Shown: positions 1 through 12,004, counted from the stretch's first letter. The stretch is 64,000 nucleotides of DNA from Punica granatum (GCF_007655135.1 NW_022204322.1:1-64000), one strand, 5' to 3'. The notes: generated by a model from the letters alone, not told the origin. Translations and numbers: made by a program.

Positions 1-899
1 ATTTTTGGTTTTATATAAGTTTGTGATTATGTAATTATCGATATATTTGTGACAATATGAAAGGAAATTTAAACAAGACCAATCCCTGCTTGTAACCAAA
101 ATATTCGACGCTTGGTTTGCAGGATTGGTGTCCTCAGATGCACTATAAAGCGTTCAAAATGTTTTCTCATTTCACTCAAATTCCAGAAATGTATTTTTTA
201 AGAAAAGCTAAAAGTGTCTTTTTCCCACCATAACTCCCAATTTATTGGAAAAGCTACATGACCAAAAGGCATAAAAAGAGGAATATTGATAATTGATTTG
301 TAAAAACCCCCGCAGATTCATAGGAACATGAAGCTAGCACGAGCCAAAAACCTATGTTCCCAAATTGCCAACATTTGGCCACCGTCAACCTCAAAGCAAG
401 TTCCTGGCACCACCGGTAGACCTAACTAAGCAATTAGAATATAACACAGCTCGTGAAACGGAAATAAAGCTTCAATTCACCACAACTGACCGATCATTCA
501 GAGCTCTAATTCTCACGGCCAGCGAGACAACAATCAGACAAGAAGCTTCGACTTTTATCATGAACCAAGCGGCCAAACCTCCACTAGTCGCCAGAAGAGC
601 TAAAGGGGAAGGAGAGGAGAGGTCACATTACCTGACGAAGTGAATGGAAGGAGAGGATTCCGAGGAATGCCTTCCCAAACGTTAGTGAACTTCAATTCAG
701 CCTTGAAATGGTCACCAATTGTGTCTGCCATTGGAGGGACAGTGAAGAAGGTGGAGATTGGGCAGAACTGAGAGGCAACGGAGAAGGACGAGGAAGGTAG
801 AGACGGGGCATGAAGAAGAAATATAAGGGATGGCCTGGGATGAAGATGAAGAAGAGGGGAAGGAGAGGTATAAAATTTGAAATGTGAAATTTGAAATTT

Positions 900-1421
900 G
901 AAAACCGTGAGGCGAAAGTGAAAATTTAAAAAGGGTCGCTAAATGTATACCTAAGCCGACCCATTATAAAGGGTCTTTGAAAGGGTACTTTTGACAACCC
1001 ATAATGTCGACCTTCATTTTGTGGTCGGGATAGAAAGGTCTAGGTGACCAATTTATGCCGACCTTAATTTTTGGGTTGCAAAAAGCCTGCCCTAGGACGA
1101 CTATTTTCTAAGGGTCGGCCAAAGCAAAACTTGTGACGACCTTTTTCTCAAGGGTCGGGAGAAGAAGGTCTATGCCGACCCTTGTTTCCAACCATCAAAA
1201 AATGGTCGACAAAAGCACATCCTATTGGAACCATTTTGAAAAGGGTCGAGATAAGATGGTCTATGCAAACCATTTTTTCGACCATTTCATAAGGGTCGCC
1301 AAAGCACCCTTTGTGCCTACACTTTTATTGGGTCGCTGTAGACCCGGACAACCCTTACTTTTGGCGATCCTTTGGAAGGGTAGACAGAAAATGGTTGGCA
1401 TAGGTCCCTTTACTTGTAGTG
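900..1421. mobile_element. CACTA-type terminus with subterminal repeats (unit A)
   Basis: The block is full of short degenerate repeats around AAGGGTCGG and GCCGACCC in both orientations. It ends at 1413-1421 with CTTGTAGTG, the complement of the CACTACAAG end of En/Spm elements. No transposase is visible and the opposite end was not found, so this is probably a deletion derivative. Confidence 0.6.
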
Positions 1422-1424
1422 ACG

Positions 1425-1530
1425 GTTTTCTATTTAAAAAACCATAACCGCACCATAACCATTTGGTGTGGCTACGCGGTGCGGTAATCTACGGTTTTGG
1501 TTTATTTCGAACACCATTACATCCCTACTT
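1425..1530. mobile_element. hAT-like terminal fragment (unit A)
   Basis: Short AACCGCACC and GGTGCGG inverted motifs precede a terminal CATCCCTA, the complement of TAGGGATG typical of Ac-like hAT ends. It directly abuts the CACTA terminus, so one element probably inserted into the other. Unit B has the same arrangement at 9435-9548. Confidence 0.4.
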
Positions 1531-1677
1531 GGAGAACATAGAAGGAGTATGCAGATTCTTGAACTAGGACAAAGAAAGGCTCAAAAGGCAGTTAACAAGG
1601 AGAACCGGAGATCAGTTTCGGCACTTCTGAAGGTCAATCTAGTCAAAGTCAGAAAGAGAAAAAAAAGGCCAAGGTAA

Positions 1678-3361
1678 ACTTTTACTCACGGCAATTGGCT
1701 TCACTTGAATAACAAAATTGTAAGTTCTACATTCCAATCACCTTTATCTGACGTTCGCCTGACATGTATAGGTATTCACACCAAAAATTTGATTGATACT
1801 GGATTTACTCGGCCTCTATAAGCAGTGTTATAAAGCAGTTTAATGCAGCGTTAATTGTTTAAAACTTCCTTAAATGATGACTTGGAAATAATAATCAGTA
1901 GTGTTCAGATATTCCATTTACTTTTACTGGTAGCAAAACTTTTGCTGCCGGGAAAGACATCTGGTTCCTCAGATGTTTTTGGTCACTGACTTATGAGGCA
2001 ACTGAATGTCAAGAGTTATTAAGGCTGCTTTACTTTCCACCATTCAGTTCTGGACTATCTGTATCATTGCACAAAGTGCGTGTGTTCTGGACTATCTGTA
2101 ATGAGATTAACCTTGATCTTGATTTGGGAGGACTGGGGAACTCGCCGACGCCGCATACACCCCTGCCCCCCCGATCTAGACGAAAAAGTTATTTTTGATG
2201 AAAAAACTAATGTCCGGATCAAAATGGCAAAAGAACAAATGAAAGGTAAAGGATGTTGATAGCAAAAATAAAAAGAAGGTTTAGGATCAAACTGGCAAAA
2301 GCTCCAAAGGTTGATGACCAAAACTGTATTTTTATTTTTTCCAAATTTAAAAGGCCATAAGAAGTCAACTTGTGATAATCGAAAACCTGGGTTTAGGATA
2401 AGGGCAGCTGTCGTTGCACCGTGGCCCTTTTTCCGCTTTTATATATATTTTTCTATGTACGTCATAGTATCCGAAAGCCCAATAGGCCTCTGACTAATCC
2501 AATACGTTTAGTGAAATTGGCCCACTAAGGGGTAAAACTCTAATAGCGTGAATTTTCTCAATTCACAAGACTCAAACTCGAAACTTTAATTAATGAAACA
2601 AATTAACGCCAAACTGCTTGAACCAATTCACGTTGGTGCGGCTATTATATCTATTATAGATCAGCATTTTGTCACAAAATTCGCACAATTGGAAAGTGAA
2701 ACCAAGCCCTGTTAACCAAGGTGCACTGAAGCAACAATTTTTTTTTTTTTAATTAAGCAACATGCAGGCACGAAATTTTCAACAAACCTCCAAGCGACCA
2801 ATAATTTTTATTTGCATAGAAAGAAAGCAGCGTCCCGCTTAACGAAAAGGAAACAAAAACAAATGTGAGAAGAAAAAGGTAAAGCGATAAGTACTGAAAA
2901 TCCACAAGGAACTTCATCAGGTGAAGGGATCTAGAGAGGCTGCTCCTGGCAACTGTCTGAGACAGTGGCAAGATGAGGAATGTGGGGCTCGTGAGACAAT
3001 GGTGAATTCGCTTATTAGAGCAGGACGAGCAGGTGATGGCACAGGCACAGACGGCTGCGGAAGTAATGCAATATTGCAGATCTGATGGGGAATGATGTGA
3101 AACGGGGGCTAGACCAGCACATTCAAAGGAAAGGACTCACACAAGCAAGCAATGGGGAAAGATTCACAAGCCTTATAGTCCCTCCCTACAAAGAAAATGC
3201 AACTTATTAGATAATCATTGAACTCATTGAATAAATTACATATATTACTGAAAATTTATCATAATAAAACACAACAGAGAATTATGCAGAATATGCCCAA
3301 TTTACATACCAAAGACGTTTCACAATATTGTAAGCAAAGTAACGTACCATGACTTGGATCC
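1678..3361. other. Non-coding spacer downstream of DUF247 copy A
   Basis: No gene is recognisable. The stretch holds the SINE at 2466-2640 and segments shared with unit B. About 2030-2240 is absent from unit B. The part next to 3361 probably includes the DUF247 3' untranslated region. Confidence 0.5.
2466..2640 (-). repeat. tRNA-derived SINE, family 1, copy 1
   Basis: Read on the minus strand, it has a tRNA-like head with a B-box-like GTTTGAGTC. A conserved body follows (cccact..gggcc, attagtcagagg, ggctttcgg). Seven similar copies lie in this window. Unit B lost most of this copy. Confidence 0.5.
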
Positions 3362-4789
3362 CTAATTTGCATTGTAGAATGAGAGAGCAGTGTAGACAGT
3401 TTGTGTGATAGTTAAGATGAGTAGGATCAATGCTGCTAGAACTGACAAGATTGTCCATGGGCTGCTAAGATGATTTCTCCTTAACTTCGCCATCCAAACA
3501 TGTCGCCTCTTGCTGCAATGCTTTGTCAGTTTGTCAACTATTTCTGCATAGTAGACTTAGTAGTAGTTCGACAGGATCCTATGTTTACACATATTGTTGA
3601 ACATGGCAGCGACAACTTCATCATCACCCATGAAGCTTTCGATTATCCCGCGGTGCCGAAGCAGCTCAACATCCTTTGGTTTATTTACCAGACCGTCCAT
3701 GAAACTCATGTAGTCTCCTACATATTTATTTTCTCCGACATAATGTTCTTCATATGCGATTAAATTTCGAAATAGCCCTTCTGTACCATCTTCTATTTGG
3801 ATGACTGGAATCTCTAAAAACCCATTTTCAAATGTGATATTATAAAACTTGCTTTTCTTCACACCCTTGAATCTAACTCCTAATTCACGCAGCTCTGTGG
3901 CAGAATATTTGTACTTTTTGATACTAACAGAAGTGGCACTTTCATCTGTCCTTTCCAAGATCTCCTTAACCAGCCTGAACTTGCGGACAAGATCCAAAAT
4001 GTACTTTTTGACACTCCCAGAAGTGGATTCTGTCGAGGCACTTTTATCTTTCATTTCCAAGATCTCCTCAACCAACATCAACTTGCGGACAAGATCCAAA
4101 ATATGCTTAATATCGCTGAGTTTCTCTCGATTTAATATCCCTGAAGGTAATGTATCAGGTACTGGGAGATAACTCACTGCCATTTTAATAAGGTCGAGCG
4201 GGTCAGGCCGATCACCAATCATAGAATAAAGTTCCAGCAGAACAATGAATGGAATTTGATTTTCAAGTAGCGTTAAATCCCTCCCTAAGGACGCAGCTAC
4301 CCAATCAGCTTCAAAGAGAGGGTCCGTTTCTCTTTCCTCTTCATTACGACTCCAATCAGCTTTACGGAACAGCTCAATGATAAAGCAGCCATCCAGTAAC
4401 AACATTTCTAGGAAGTCATTTTTCTTAAGATCGACGGGATCCGCATAGTAACCACGAGCCTTATCTTCCAATCCTTCCAAAACCCCAAGATACTTCCTTA
4501 TTTGGTCAGATCTGGTTGCGACTCCTTGCTCCTCCTTTCGTGTAAGCAGATCGTTTAGGCAGCGCAACTCATGTTGTTCCATATATTGAAGTTGACTCTT
4601 GCGTTTATAATGATAGTATGGTCCAATCGAAACCAACACAGGCTCGTACACCTCTTTATTCGCAGCACATAGTTCGTGATGAACCTTAAATATATAACTC
4701 TTTGGCTTAGCAGGAGGCAACTGACGCAGTTTATCAATGATAATAATCGAGGTCTCCTCCATGTTCTCACCTCTTCTAGTAGTCTTCAT
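3362..4789 (-). pseudogene. DUF247 protein gene, copy A, truncated by an in-frame stop
   Basis: Plant DUF247 (PF03140) proteins are roughly 400-550 residues, usually with a C-terminal membrane helix. Translation from the ATG at 4789 gives 410 residues with family features such as a plant DUF247-type YSATELRELGVRF block, ENGFLEIP and SFMDGLVN. It then meets a stop at 3557-3559, just after MCKHRILSNYY. Compared with copy B, about 9 extra bases here create the stop. The same frame continues beyond it to 3362 and still encodes the cysteine/lysine segment and the hydrophobic tail. The predicted product would therefore lose its membrane anchor. It also lacks about 26 residues found in copy B after the YLPV motif. 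A second ATG ten codons in could be used. It may be a pseudogene or a soluble short form. Confidence 0.8.
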
Positions 4790-5994
4790 AATAATAACAA
4801 GACGATATAATAACTGAATTAGAAAGTCTCTTGATGATATGTAGAGTTCACAAGTTAATCTATTCTAATATATAAGTTTAAATATAATATCATAATAAAT
4901 ATAAATATTTTTTTTTGGCCAATTAATAAACATAAATATATAAATTATATTAAATTAAACATTAAATATAAGTAAATATATATAAATATATATATGTATT
5001 AACTACGAAGGGTTCGGAACTGGACCCATGAGAAGAGTGAAGGGCTTTCCTTCAACTGCATGAAATATTTTTTATTCTTTTTGATGTGAATCATATATTT
5101 GAAAACTCAATAGGTTTTGACTAATCCAGTCTAGTCGGATCAGCCCACTAACAGGGAAAGCAAACTCTCACAGTATGAATTTTCTTTATCCACAAGACTC
5201 GAACTCGAGATCTTGTTTAAGGAGAACAAGTACCGAACTATTTAAATCAACCTTCGTTGGTGAATTTTTTTTTATTTTACTTCACACAAAAATTAATCTA
5301 AAACGCAATTGAAAAGGAAAGGAAAGGCTTAATTTTGTTAGCTGTGTAGTGTAATGTGGCAGTGCAACCTCTAATTAACTGCATTGTTCAAATTCTAGTC
5401 TTCCCATTTTTTTATTATTCTTTTCCTTTTTTTCTCTCATCTTTTCGTCCTTGTGTTTTTTTTAACCAAAATACATATGTTCTCTTTCTTTTTAACATAT
5501 ACCCTTCATTATATATGAAAAAAACTGTAGAATTGAATATTATCATCAGATTATTTAAGGGACCTTAAGCAACACACTCGTACTAACAATACGTAGATTT
5601 GTATATAAATAGGTTAACGTTTATCTATTATTAAATTTCGCATGTTATGTATTCCTTTCATTTTCAGTATACAAAGAGTATCATAATATTTTTTTGATCA
5701 TACCTGCGTAACTTGATTTTCTATTTTTCTAGCTGAGAAATTAAGGGAGCAAAAACTAGAAGTGGTGGATTGTTGAAGTAAATAGAGATGAGAGAGTTAT
5801 TCAATAAAATTATTAATTTGCTCAAAATTTAGTGGTTAAATTAATTGGAGACAATGTGTTATGGATAATTTGGGAAATGAAAAGTGTGATCAAATAAGGG
5901 ATTTTGGCTTTATATAGTAGAATGAATGGATGTTATAGTATCTCTTTATATGCAAGTAACTTCTGTATTTAGACATCACTTTGAGTTTGAGATT
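4790..5994. other. AT-rich region upstream of DUF247 copy A
   Basis: This region is probably the promoter side of the minus-strand gene. It is dominated by A/T runs and contains a SINE at 5095-5263. I cannot choose a specific TATA box with confidence. Positions 5594-5731 are unique to unit A. Confidence 0.4.
5095..5263 (-). repeat. tRNA-derived SINE, family 1, copy 2
   Basis: On the minus strand the head reads TCTCGAGTTCGAGTCTTGTG (B box GTTCGAGTC), followed by the conserved body and an ATTAGTCAAAACC region. The orthologous copy in unit B is at 14230-14405, so it predates the duplication. Confidence 0.6.
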
Positions 5995-5997
5995 GTA

Positions 5998-6172
5998 AGG
6001 TAAAATTTCAAAAAGCACTTGTTCCGCTTGAGCAAACTCAGGTTCGAGTACTTGTGAATGCAAAAAATCCACGCTGGGTGAGGTTTAACCCTTAGTGGGC
6101 CGACCTGACTCGACTGCATTAGTCATGGCCCAATTGGACTTCCGAATACCAGGATTTACACCGAAAAAAAAA
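5998..6172 (+). repeat. tRNA-derived SINE, family 1, copy 3
   Basis: A plus-strand copy with B-box GGTTCGAGTACTTGTG, the GTGGGCCGACCTGACTCGAC body, and a 3' end CCAGGATTTACACCG followed by an A-run. The unit B equivalent is at 18690-18850. Confidence 0.65.
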
Positions 6173-6940
6173 TTTCAAACATCTTCCAAAAAATTTCAAT
6201 TATCAAATTGCTAATTTATTTTATATGTAGTATTTCTGGAATAAGCATGTACTAGTTTTTTTTAATAATTATTCTTCAATGTATTACAATGCAAAATTGA
6301 AGTCATAGTATACACATGGTGATATCTTATATTATCAGTGTCAAATATATAAATACACTCGTCAAATTGCAACAGGTACACACGCAAAAACACAGAATAG
6401 CATGGACATGAAATTATCAGTTTGTAAGAACGTTTACCTCGTCAGACACTCTCTTTATCGTTTCTGGGAAACGATTTCTGATCGTACTTCACGCGTGGTG
6501 CTGTTGTTTAGGATAGTGTTGATGGTGCAATGAAGTCACACGGTCTTCTCCAGTTATATATAGACTGGGGCATCACAATTGGCAACCTGGCATTTGTTGT
6601 GCAATAAATACAAAAATTGGATATTTTCGATGATCAAGAAAAACAAGTCAAGCGACCGTACCACTTTCTTTGTTTTTCTCCCTCAATGTGTAGGCCCATC
6701 GACAGGCCCTTGCCTTTCGTCCGCGCGTGCTATATCTATGCACGTAGTTAGGAAGATGTTTGTGGTAGGTTTGATAGTTTGTTGTGTAATAAATACAAAA
6801 GAAAAACTTACGAGACAAAAAACTTATTTAATTGTAAATCAATGTAATTACCATTTCTATCAAAGTACCTTATTTATATAAACAAAAAACTTTATTTTCC
6901 AAAAAAAAAGAATCATTCATATATTTTATTAATTTTTTAA
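6173..6940. other. Non-coding spacer of unit A
   Basis: No supported gene is present. The segment 6384-6760 matches 19140-19575 in unit B. A TATA-like TTATATATAGACTGGGG lies near 6553-6570, but no recognisable coding sequence follows it. Confidence 0.4.
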
Positions 6941-6942
6941 AA

Positions 6943-6972
6943 CTAGTTGAGACGCCACGTGCGTTGCACGTA
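6943..6972 (-). mobile_element. Helitron-like 3' terminus (unit A)
   Basis: On the minus strand a perfect hairpin, ACGTGC-GTT-GCACGT (6957-6971), is followed after 10 nt by CTAG and a flanking T (6942-6946). That arrangement is the hallmark of a Helitron 3' end. The rest of the element was not delimited. Confidence 0.5.
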
Positions 6973-7009
6973 GTGATGCCTATCTCTATGCCTAATATCT
7001 ACAACCCCT

Positions 7010-7215
7010 TTCTTGGACCAGTGCCAAACTTTTCTTTGTAGTCGGGAAAAGGTTCCCGACCCTTTCAGAAAGATAGGCAGTGACCCAGTCGGGATAAGCC
7101 GCGCGACCCATTTTCAAAAGGGTTGCCATAGGTCCCACCTATGATGAAAGAAGTCGGGAAAGGCCTCTGTGTGCCGAACGACATGTGGGTTGGCCCAAAA
7201 CCCATTTGTGGCGAC
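7010..7215. mobile_element. CACTA-like subterminal repeat remnant (unit A)
   Basis: The stretch is rich in GTCGGGA, CGACCC and GGTTGCC repeats of the same style as the CACTA terminal regions. It is shorter than its counterpart in unit C, and no terminal CACTA motif survives. Confidence 0.4.
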
Positions 7216-7540
7216 CCAAATCAATTCAGTTAGTGAGACAAGTTATTAGCAAATTGGAGGTTGCTATTTTCTGATAACTAGTTATTAACCGGTTATCAGT
7301 TAGTGAGACAAGTCGACTGGCACATTCTGATAACTAGTTGTTAGCTTGTTATCAGACCATGAGAAGTCAAATCAATATTCAGTAGTTGTGAATGCACAAA
7401 TATAGTTATACCATAAATAATTGACAACGACATTTATATATTCCCAAAATAATATTACATAATTATTTATGAATCCACTTATATTACATGACCCGGCAAA
7501 GGTCGTTGGCCCCAGAAGGTTCATGAACCTGCTGCCAAAG

Positions 7541-7771
7541 TCATGGCTGCTCCGAGGCAAATTTCTCTATGACATGCTTCTTGAGGACAACTCTCTCTGT
7601 AGCAGAAGGATCAGCAAAGACCACGAACCCAAACAAACGGGCGCGACTGGTGGCTCGATCTTTCATTATTATAGCCTCAATGACCTCCCCGAAACTCTTG
7701 AAATACTCCCTGAGCCGGTCCTCATTAGTGTCCCACGAAATCTTGACAATGAACATCTTCTCAATCTCCAT
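7541..7771 (-). pseudogene. RRM-domain hnRNP-like exon fragment (unit A)
   Basis: The 76-codon stretch begins with an ATG and reads MEIEKMFIVKISWDTNEDRL. An RRM follows, with an RNP1-like RLFGFVVFADP. RNP1 consensus has a glycine where R-L stands in ARLFGF, and RNP2 reads MFIVKI rather than LFVGGI. This matches the start of plant hnRNP/Musashi-like RNA-binding proteins, but only about the first RRM is present before a stop. Full proteins have two RRMs and a glycine-rich tail. It is most likely a captured or duplicated first exon. The degraded second copy is at 25436-25558. Confidence 0.7.
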
Positions 7772-8522
7772 CGAGATCCTTCACTTGATGACAATAGAGT
7801 AATCATCAATTTAGTCCCACAAAAGTCAGAATTCTCCAAATTAAAAAAATATATAATAAATTACAGTGAGCTTAAATATGAATCATAAGCATGAGTGGTA
7901 ATTTTTGGTTTTATATAAGTTTGTGATTATGTAATTATCGATAGTATTGTGATAATATGAAAGGAAATTTAACAAGATTAGTCCCTGCTTGTAACCAAAA
8001 ACTTGGACGCTTGGTTCGCAGCATTGGTGTCTTCATATGCACTATAAAGAGTTCAAAACATGTTCTCATTTCACTCAAATTCCAGAAATGTATTTGTTAA
8101 GGAAAGCTAAAAGTGTTTTTTCCCACCACAACTCCCAATTTATTGGACAAGCTACATGACCAAAAGGCATAAAAAGGGGAATATTGATAATTGATTCGTA
8201 AAAACCCGGCAGATTCATAGGAACATGAAGCATAGTACGAGTCAAAAACCTGAGTTCCCAAATTGCCAACATGTGGCCACTGTCAACCTCCGAGCAAGTT
8301 CTTGGCACCCGCCGGTGGACCTAACTAAGCTATTAGAACAGAACACATTGTGAAATGTAAATAAAGCTTCAGTTCACCACAACAAACCGATCATTCGAAG
8401 CACCAATTCTCGCGGCTAGCGAGATAATAATCAGACAAGAGAAGCAGGGATTTTTATCATGAACCAAGCGGCAAAACCTCCACTGGTCGGAGCTCCAATT
8501 CTCATGGCCAGCGAGACAATAA
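7772..8522. other. Spacer across the A/B unit junction
   Basis: The last 130 bases of unit A run into the start of unit B at about 7902. No gene is evident; the unit B portion repeats 1-600. Confidence 0.5.
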
Positions 8523-8681
8523 TTAGACAAGAGAAGCAGCGATTTTTATCATGTGCCAAGCAGCAAAACCTCCACTAGTCGCCAGAACAGCGAATGGAAG
8601 AAGAGGATTCCGAGGAATGCCTTCCCAAACGTAAGTGAACTTTAATTCAGCCTCGATATGGTCACCAATTGTGTCTGCCAT
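8523..8681 (-). CDS. Unidentified 52-residue ORF, gene fragment
   Basis: It starts MADTIGDH and has a hydrophobic stretch near the middle and end. I do not recognise the family. Unit A has the same start at about 735 (MADTIGDH again) with a very similar first 30 residues, after which an indel changes the end. Conservation between the copies follows from the recent duplication and does not prove function. The ORF lies just before CACTA terminal repeats, so it could be a captured exon. No intron or upstream exon is recognisable. Confidence 0.3.
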   Translation of the reverse strand: MADTIGDHIEAELKFTYVWEGIPRNPLLPFAVLATSGGFAAWHMIKIAASLV

Positions 8682-8935
8682 TGGAGGGAAAAGTGAAGAA
8701 GGTGGAGATGGGGCAGAACTGAGAGGCAGTTGAGAAGGAAGAGGAAGGTAGAGACGGGGCATGAAGAAGAAATAAAAGGGATGGCCTGGGCATGAAGATG
8801 AAGAAGAGGGAGAAGTAGAGGTAAGAATTTTGAAATGTGAAATTTGAAATTAGAAAACCGTGGATCGGACACCCATATTCCAGGACCATTTACACAGAAT
8901 GGGAAAGGGGCTCCTCTATGATCGATGATGATCGG

Positions 8936-9432
8936 GGAAGTGAAAATTTAAAAAGGGTCGCCAAATGTATACCTAAGCCGACCCATTATAAAGGGTTTGC
9001 CAAAGAGTACTTTTGGCAACCCATAATGTCGGCCTTCATTTTGTGGTCGGGATAGAATGGTCTGGGGCGACCAACTTATGGCGACCTTAATTTTTGGGTT
9101 GCATAAAGCCTGACCTAGGGCGACTCTTTTCTAAAGGGTCGGCCAAAGCAAAACTTGTGACAGCTGTTTTCTCAAGGGTCAGGAGAAGTAGTCTGTGTCA
9201 GCCCTTGTTTCCAACCATCAAAAAATGGTCGACAAAAGCACAACCTATTGGAACCCTTTTGAAAAGGGTTGTGACAAGATGGTCTAAGCCAACCATTTTT
9301 TCAACCATTTCATTAGGGTCGCCAAAGCACCCCCCTGTGCCGACCCTTTTATTGGGTCGCTATAGGCACATACGGCCCTTACTTTTGGCGACCCTTTTAG
9401 AAGGGTTGGCACAAGTCCCTTTTCTTGTAGTG
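8936..9432. mobile_element. CACTA-type terminus with subterminal repeats (unit B)
   Basis: This is the duplicate of the element end at 900-1421, with the same GGGTCG subterminal repeats and the same CTTGTAGTG terminus at 9424-9432. Sharing the end point implies that insertion preceded the segmental duplication. Confidence 0.6.
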
Positions 9433-9434
9433 AT

Positions 9435-9548
9435 GGTTTATTTAAAAACCAAAACTGCACCTTAACCATTTGGTGTGGTTATGCGGTGTAAAACGCGGTG
9501 CAGTTATCTGCGGTTTTGGTTTATTTCGAACACCACTGGCATCCCTAC
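9435..9548. mobile_element. hAT-like terminal fragment (unit B)
   Basis: This is the duplicate of 1425-1530 with the same AACC/GGTGCGG motifs and terminal CATCCCTA. It carries a small insertion (AAAACGCGGTG) relative to unit A. Confidence 0.4.
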
Positions 9549-9699
9549 TTGTAGAGAACATAGAAGGAGTATGCGGATTCTTGAAGTAGGACAAAGAAAG
9601 GCTCAAAAGGCAGTTAACAAGGAGAAACCAGAGATCAGCTTCGACACTTCTGAAGGTCAATCTAGTCAAAGGCAGAAAGAGAAAAAAAGGCTAAGGTAG
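9549..9699 (+). pseudogene. Unidentified lysine-rich exon fragment (unit B)
   Basis: A short open stretch, rich in lysine, arginine and glutamine, contains RKAQKAVNKE and ends QKEKKRLR followed by a stop. It looks like the C-terminal exon of some gene. Unit A has a frame-disturbed equivalent at about 1531-1677. I do not recognise the parent gene, and no promoter or start is associated with it. Confidence 0.25.
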
Positions 9700-10437
9700 A
9701 CTTTTACTCATGGCAATTGGCTTCACTTGAATAACAAGATTGTAAGTTCTACATTCCAACCGCCTTGATCTGACGTTCACCTGACATGTACAGGTATTCA
9801 TACCTAAAATTTGAATGATACTGGATTTACTCGGCCTTTATAAGCAGTGTTATAGAGCAGTTTAATGCAGCGTTAATTTTTTAAAACTTCTTTAAATGAT
9901 GACTTGGAAATAATTATCAGTAGTGTTCAGATATTCCATTTACTTTTGCTGCTGGGAAAGACATCTGGTTCCTCAGATGTTTTTGGTCAGTGACATATGA
10001 GGAAACCGAATTTTAAGAGTTATTATGGTTAGATATAGAGTATATCAAAGGTAAAGGATGTGAATAGCAAAAAGAAAAAAAGAAGGTTTAGGATCAAACT
10101 GGCAATAGCTCCAAAAGTTGATGACCAAAACTATCTTTTTATTTTTTCCAAATTTAAAAGGCCATGAGAAGTCAACTTGTAATAATGGAACCCATAACCT
10201 AGGTTCAGGATAAGGGCAGCTGCCGTTGCACCATGGCCCTTTTTCCACTGTTATATATATATTTTTGATGCACGCCCTAGTATCAAAAAGTCCAATAGTC
10301 CTATGAAGCAACCACTTTTTTTTTTTTAATGAAGCACCATGTAGGCACGAAATTTTCAACAAACCTCCAAGCGACCAATAATTTTTGTCTGCATAGAAAG
10401 AAAGTAGCGTCCCGCTTAGTGAAAAGCAAACAAAAAC
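9700..10437. other. Spacer of unit B
   Basis: This is a copy of 1680-2860 with deletions of about 200 and 240 bp. No gene is supported. Confidence 0.5.
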
Positions 10438-11996
10438 CATTGTTATCAGAACTGGACCGGACCAGCCGGTTCGATCAGTCGGACCGAAAATCGGACCTAT
10501 ATTCGGTCCGGTTAGCTAAAAACCCAAAATGCACAAAAAAACCGGTGAATCCAAAAAACCGATCAGTTTTTGGGTAAACCCATTCAAACCGGCCGGTTGC
10601 ATGGGTTCAGAAATTTAAATGAAATCCGAACCGAAATCCCCCTCCCGACCCGAAATGAAAAAGAGCATAAATAAAAAAACCCTAGTCTTTCTTCGTTCTT
10701 CCTTCTGTTCTTCATCAGTTCATCTTCGCTGTTCGCTCCCAAATGAAATCGGTAGCCTCTCAACTCAGTTCATCAGTGATCAGTCATCGCAATTTTCATC
10801 TTTTGCTTCGAGCTCGATCATCGCATGTTTCGTCTTCTCCTTCGAGCGCAAAGTTAGCTCCATCCTCTTTTCCTTCGAGCGGCAGAGTCCAGACCAGAGT
10901 CTTTCCTCTTCTCCTTCGAGTAACAGAGTCCAAAGTCTCAGAAGATTGCTCTTCTCCTTCCGTCATTCGAGCAACAACTTTTGTGATTGCAGAGTCCAGA
11001 CCAGAGTCTCCAGCGTCCACACTGACGACGGTGCAGCAGCGGTTCGAGCACGGTTCGAGCTTCCTCTTCTCCTTTGCTTGCGGTGACTGGACAGTTTGGA
11101 CCAAATTTAATTTAATTGTGGTAACCTTTGCTTGCGGTTGCGGTGACAAATTGAGACATTGGTTGGTTGATTTTGCCAAAAATCACTGTTTAATGAAGTT
11201 TTTCGATTCCAAATTACTGGTTGATTTTGCACGATGACTTGCTGTTGCTAATGTGTTTCATTTTGCTGGTTATGGCTATCTGAATACGTGCTTGATGAAA
11301 GACAATATTTTGGATTTTTTTCATTTTGCCTAATGCGCGTCCTGTGAGGCAAGAAATTGGATTAAGGATGTGTATGCCCTGAGAGGGGTTCTTTGGTTGC
11401 AAACAAGGGTGCTTCATGGAAGAGTTTGGTGCAATATTTTCTGTTCATGATGTAAGAGCTACTATTTTGGAACTTAATGCAGTAATGCTTTTGACATTAC
11501 TTTGGTGTGTTGTGTTTTGGTTGCATTCTGCATTTGAGCATTTTCTGCATCTTTTAATTCCATTTTAGCATATATCAGTGATGCTTTTACTTTTTGTTTC
11601 TGCAGTGAAAGATAACATGATGCTTTCATTTTGCATAGAAGCACTTTAACAAGGTGCATATAGTGAAAACTCACTTTTTGTTGCATTGCAATGAAGCAGT
11701 TGCAGCATTAATAGAAGAAGCATGAACAAGCTTAGGACAGTGCCACTTAATATCGATTCAAGATCGTGGGGACATCAATACCAGAAAAGTGATGCCATTT
11801 TTCTTATCTTTTTTGGACACATTAATTATTATCTAATATTTATTACTATTTTCTTGTATTTTAAATTATTTTCTTAAAATAATAAATATTTATTTATTTT
11901 ATAATTAAACATGCGGTCCGACCCATTGAATCCCGGTTGAACCCATTAACTCATACTACGGCCGGTTCGATATCCGGTCCGGTTCTAATAACACTG
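10438..11996. mobile_element. Non-autonomous hAT-type element, 1559 bp
   Basis: It interrupts sequence that is continuous in unit A (about 2857). A perfect 8-bp target duplication, ACAAAAAC, flanks it at 10430-10437 and 11997-12004. The ends are inverted: CATTGTTATCAGAACTGGAC on the left, and the right end complements CAGTGTTATTAGAACCGGAC. ACCGG/CCGGT subterminal repeats follow. An 8-bp duplication and CAGTG-type ends indicate hAT. The interior has several overlapping serine-rich ORFs (10619-11237) that resemble no transposase I know. A related short element is at 28939-29489. Confidence 0.85.
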
Positions 11997-12004
11997 ACAA
12001 AAAC

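Larger units (their letters stand above)
1..7901. repeat. Segmental duplication unit A (about 7.9 kb)
   Basis: The opening bases of the window reappear at about 7902, and the similarity runs in the same order through a CACTA terminus, a DUF247 gene, a SINE, AT-rich spacer and a Helitron-like end. Its last part (about 7010-7640) matches 24700-25558 instead. By eye the identity is high with scattered indels. Against unit B it has extra sequence at about 2030-2240 and 2498-2745, and it lacks the 10438-11996 and 14743-18412 insertions. The left edge of the unit may lie outside the window. Confidence 0.85.

Noticed and set aside
10619..11237. Serine-rich overlapping ORFs in the hAT element
   Set aside because: Three overlapping frames, low complexity and no similarity to transposase or a known gene.
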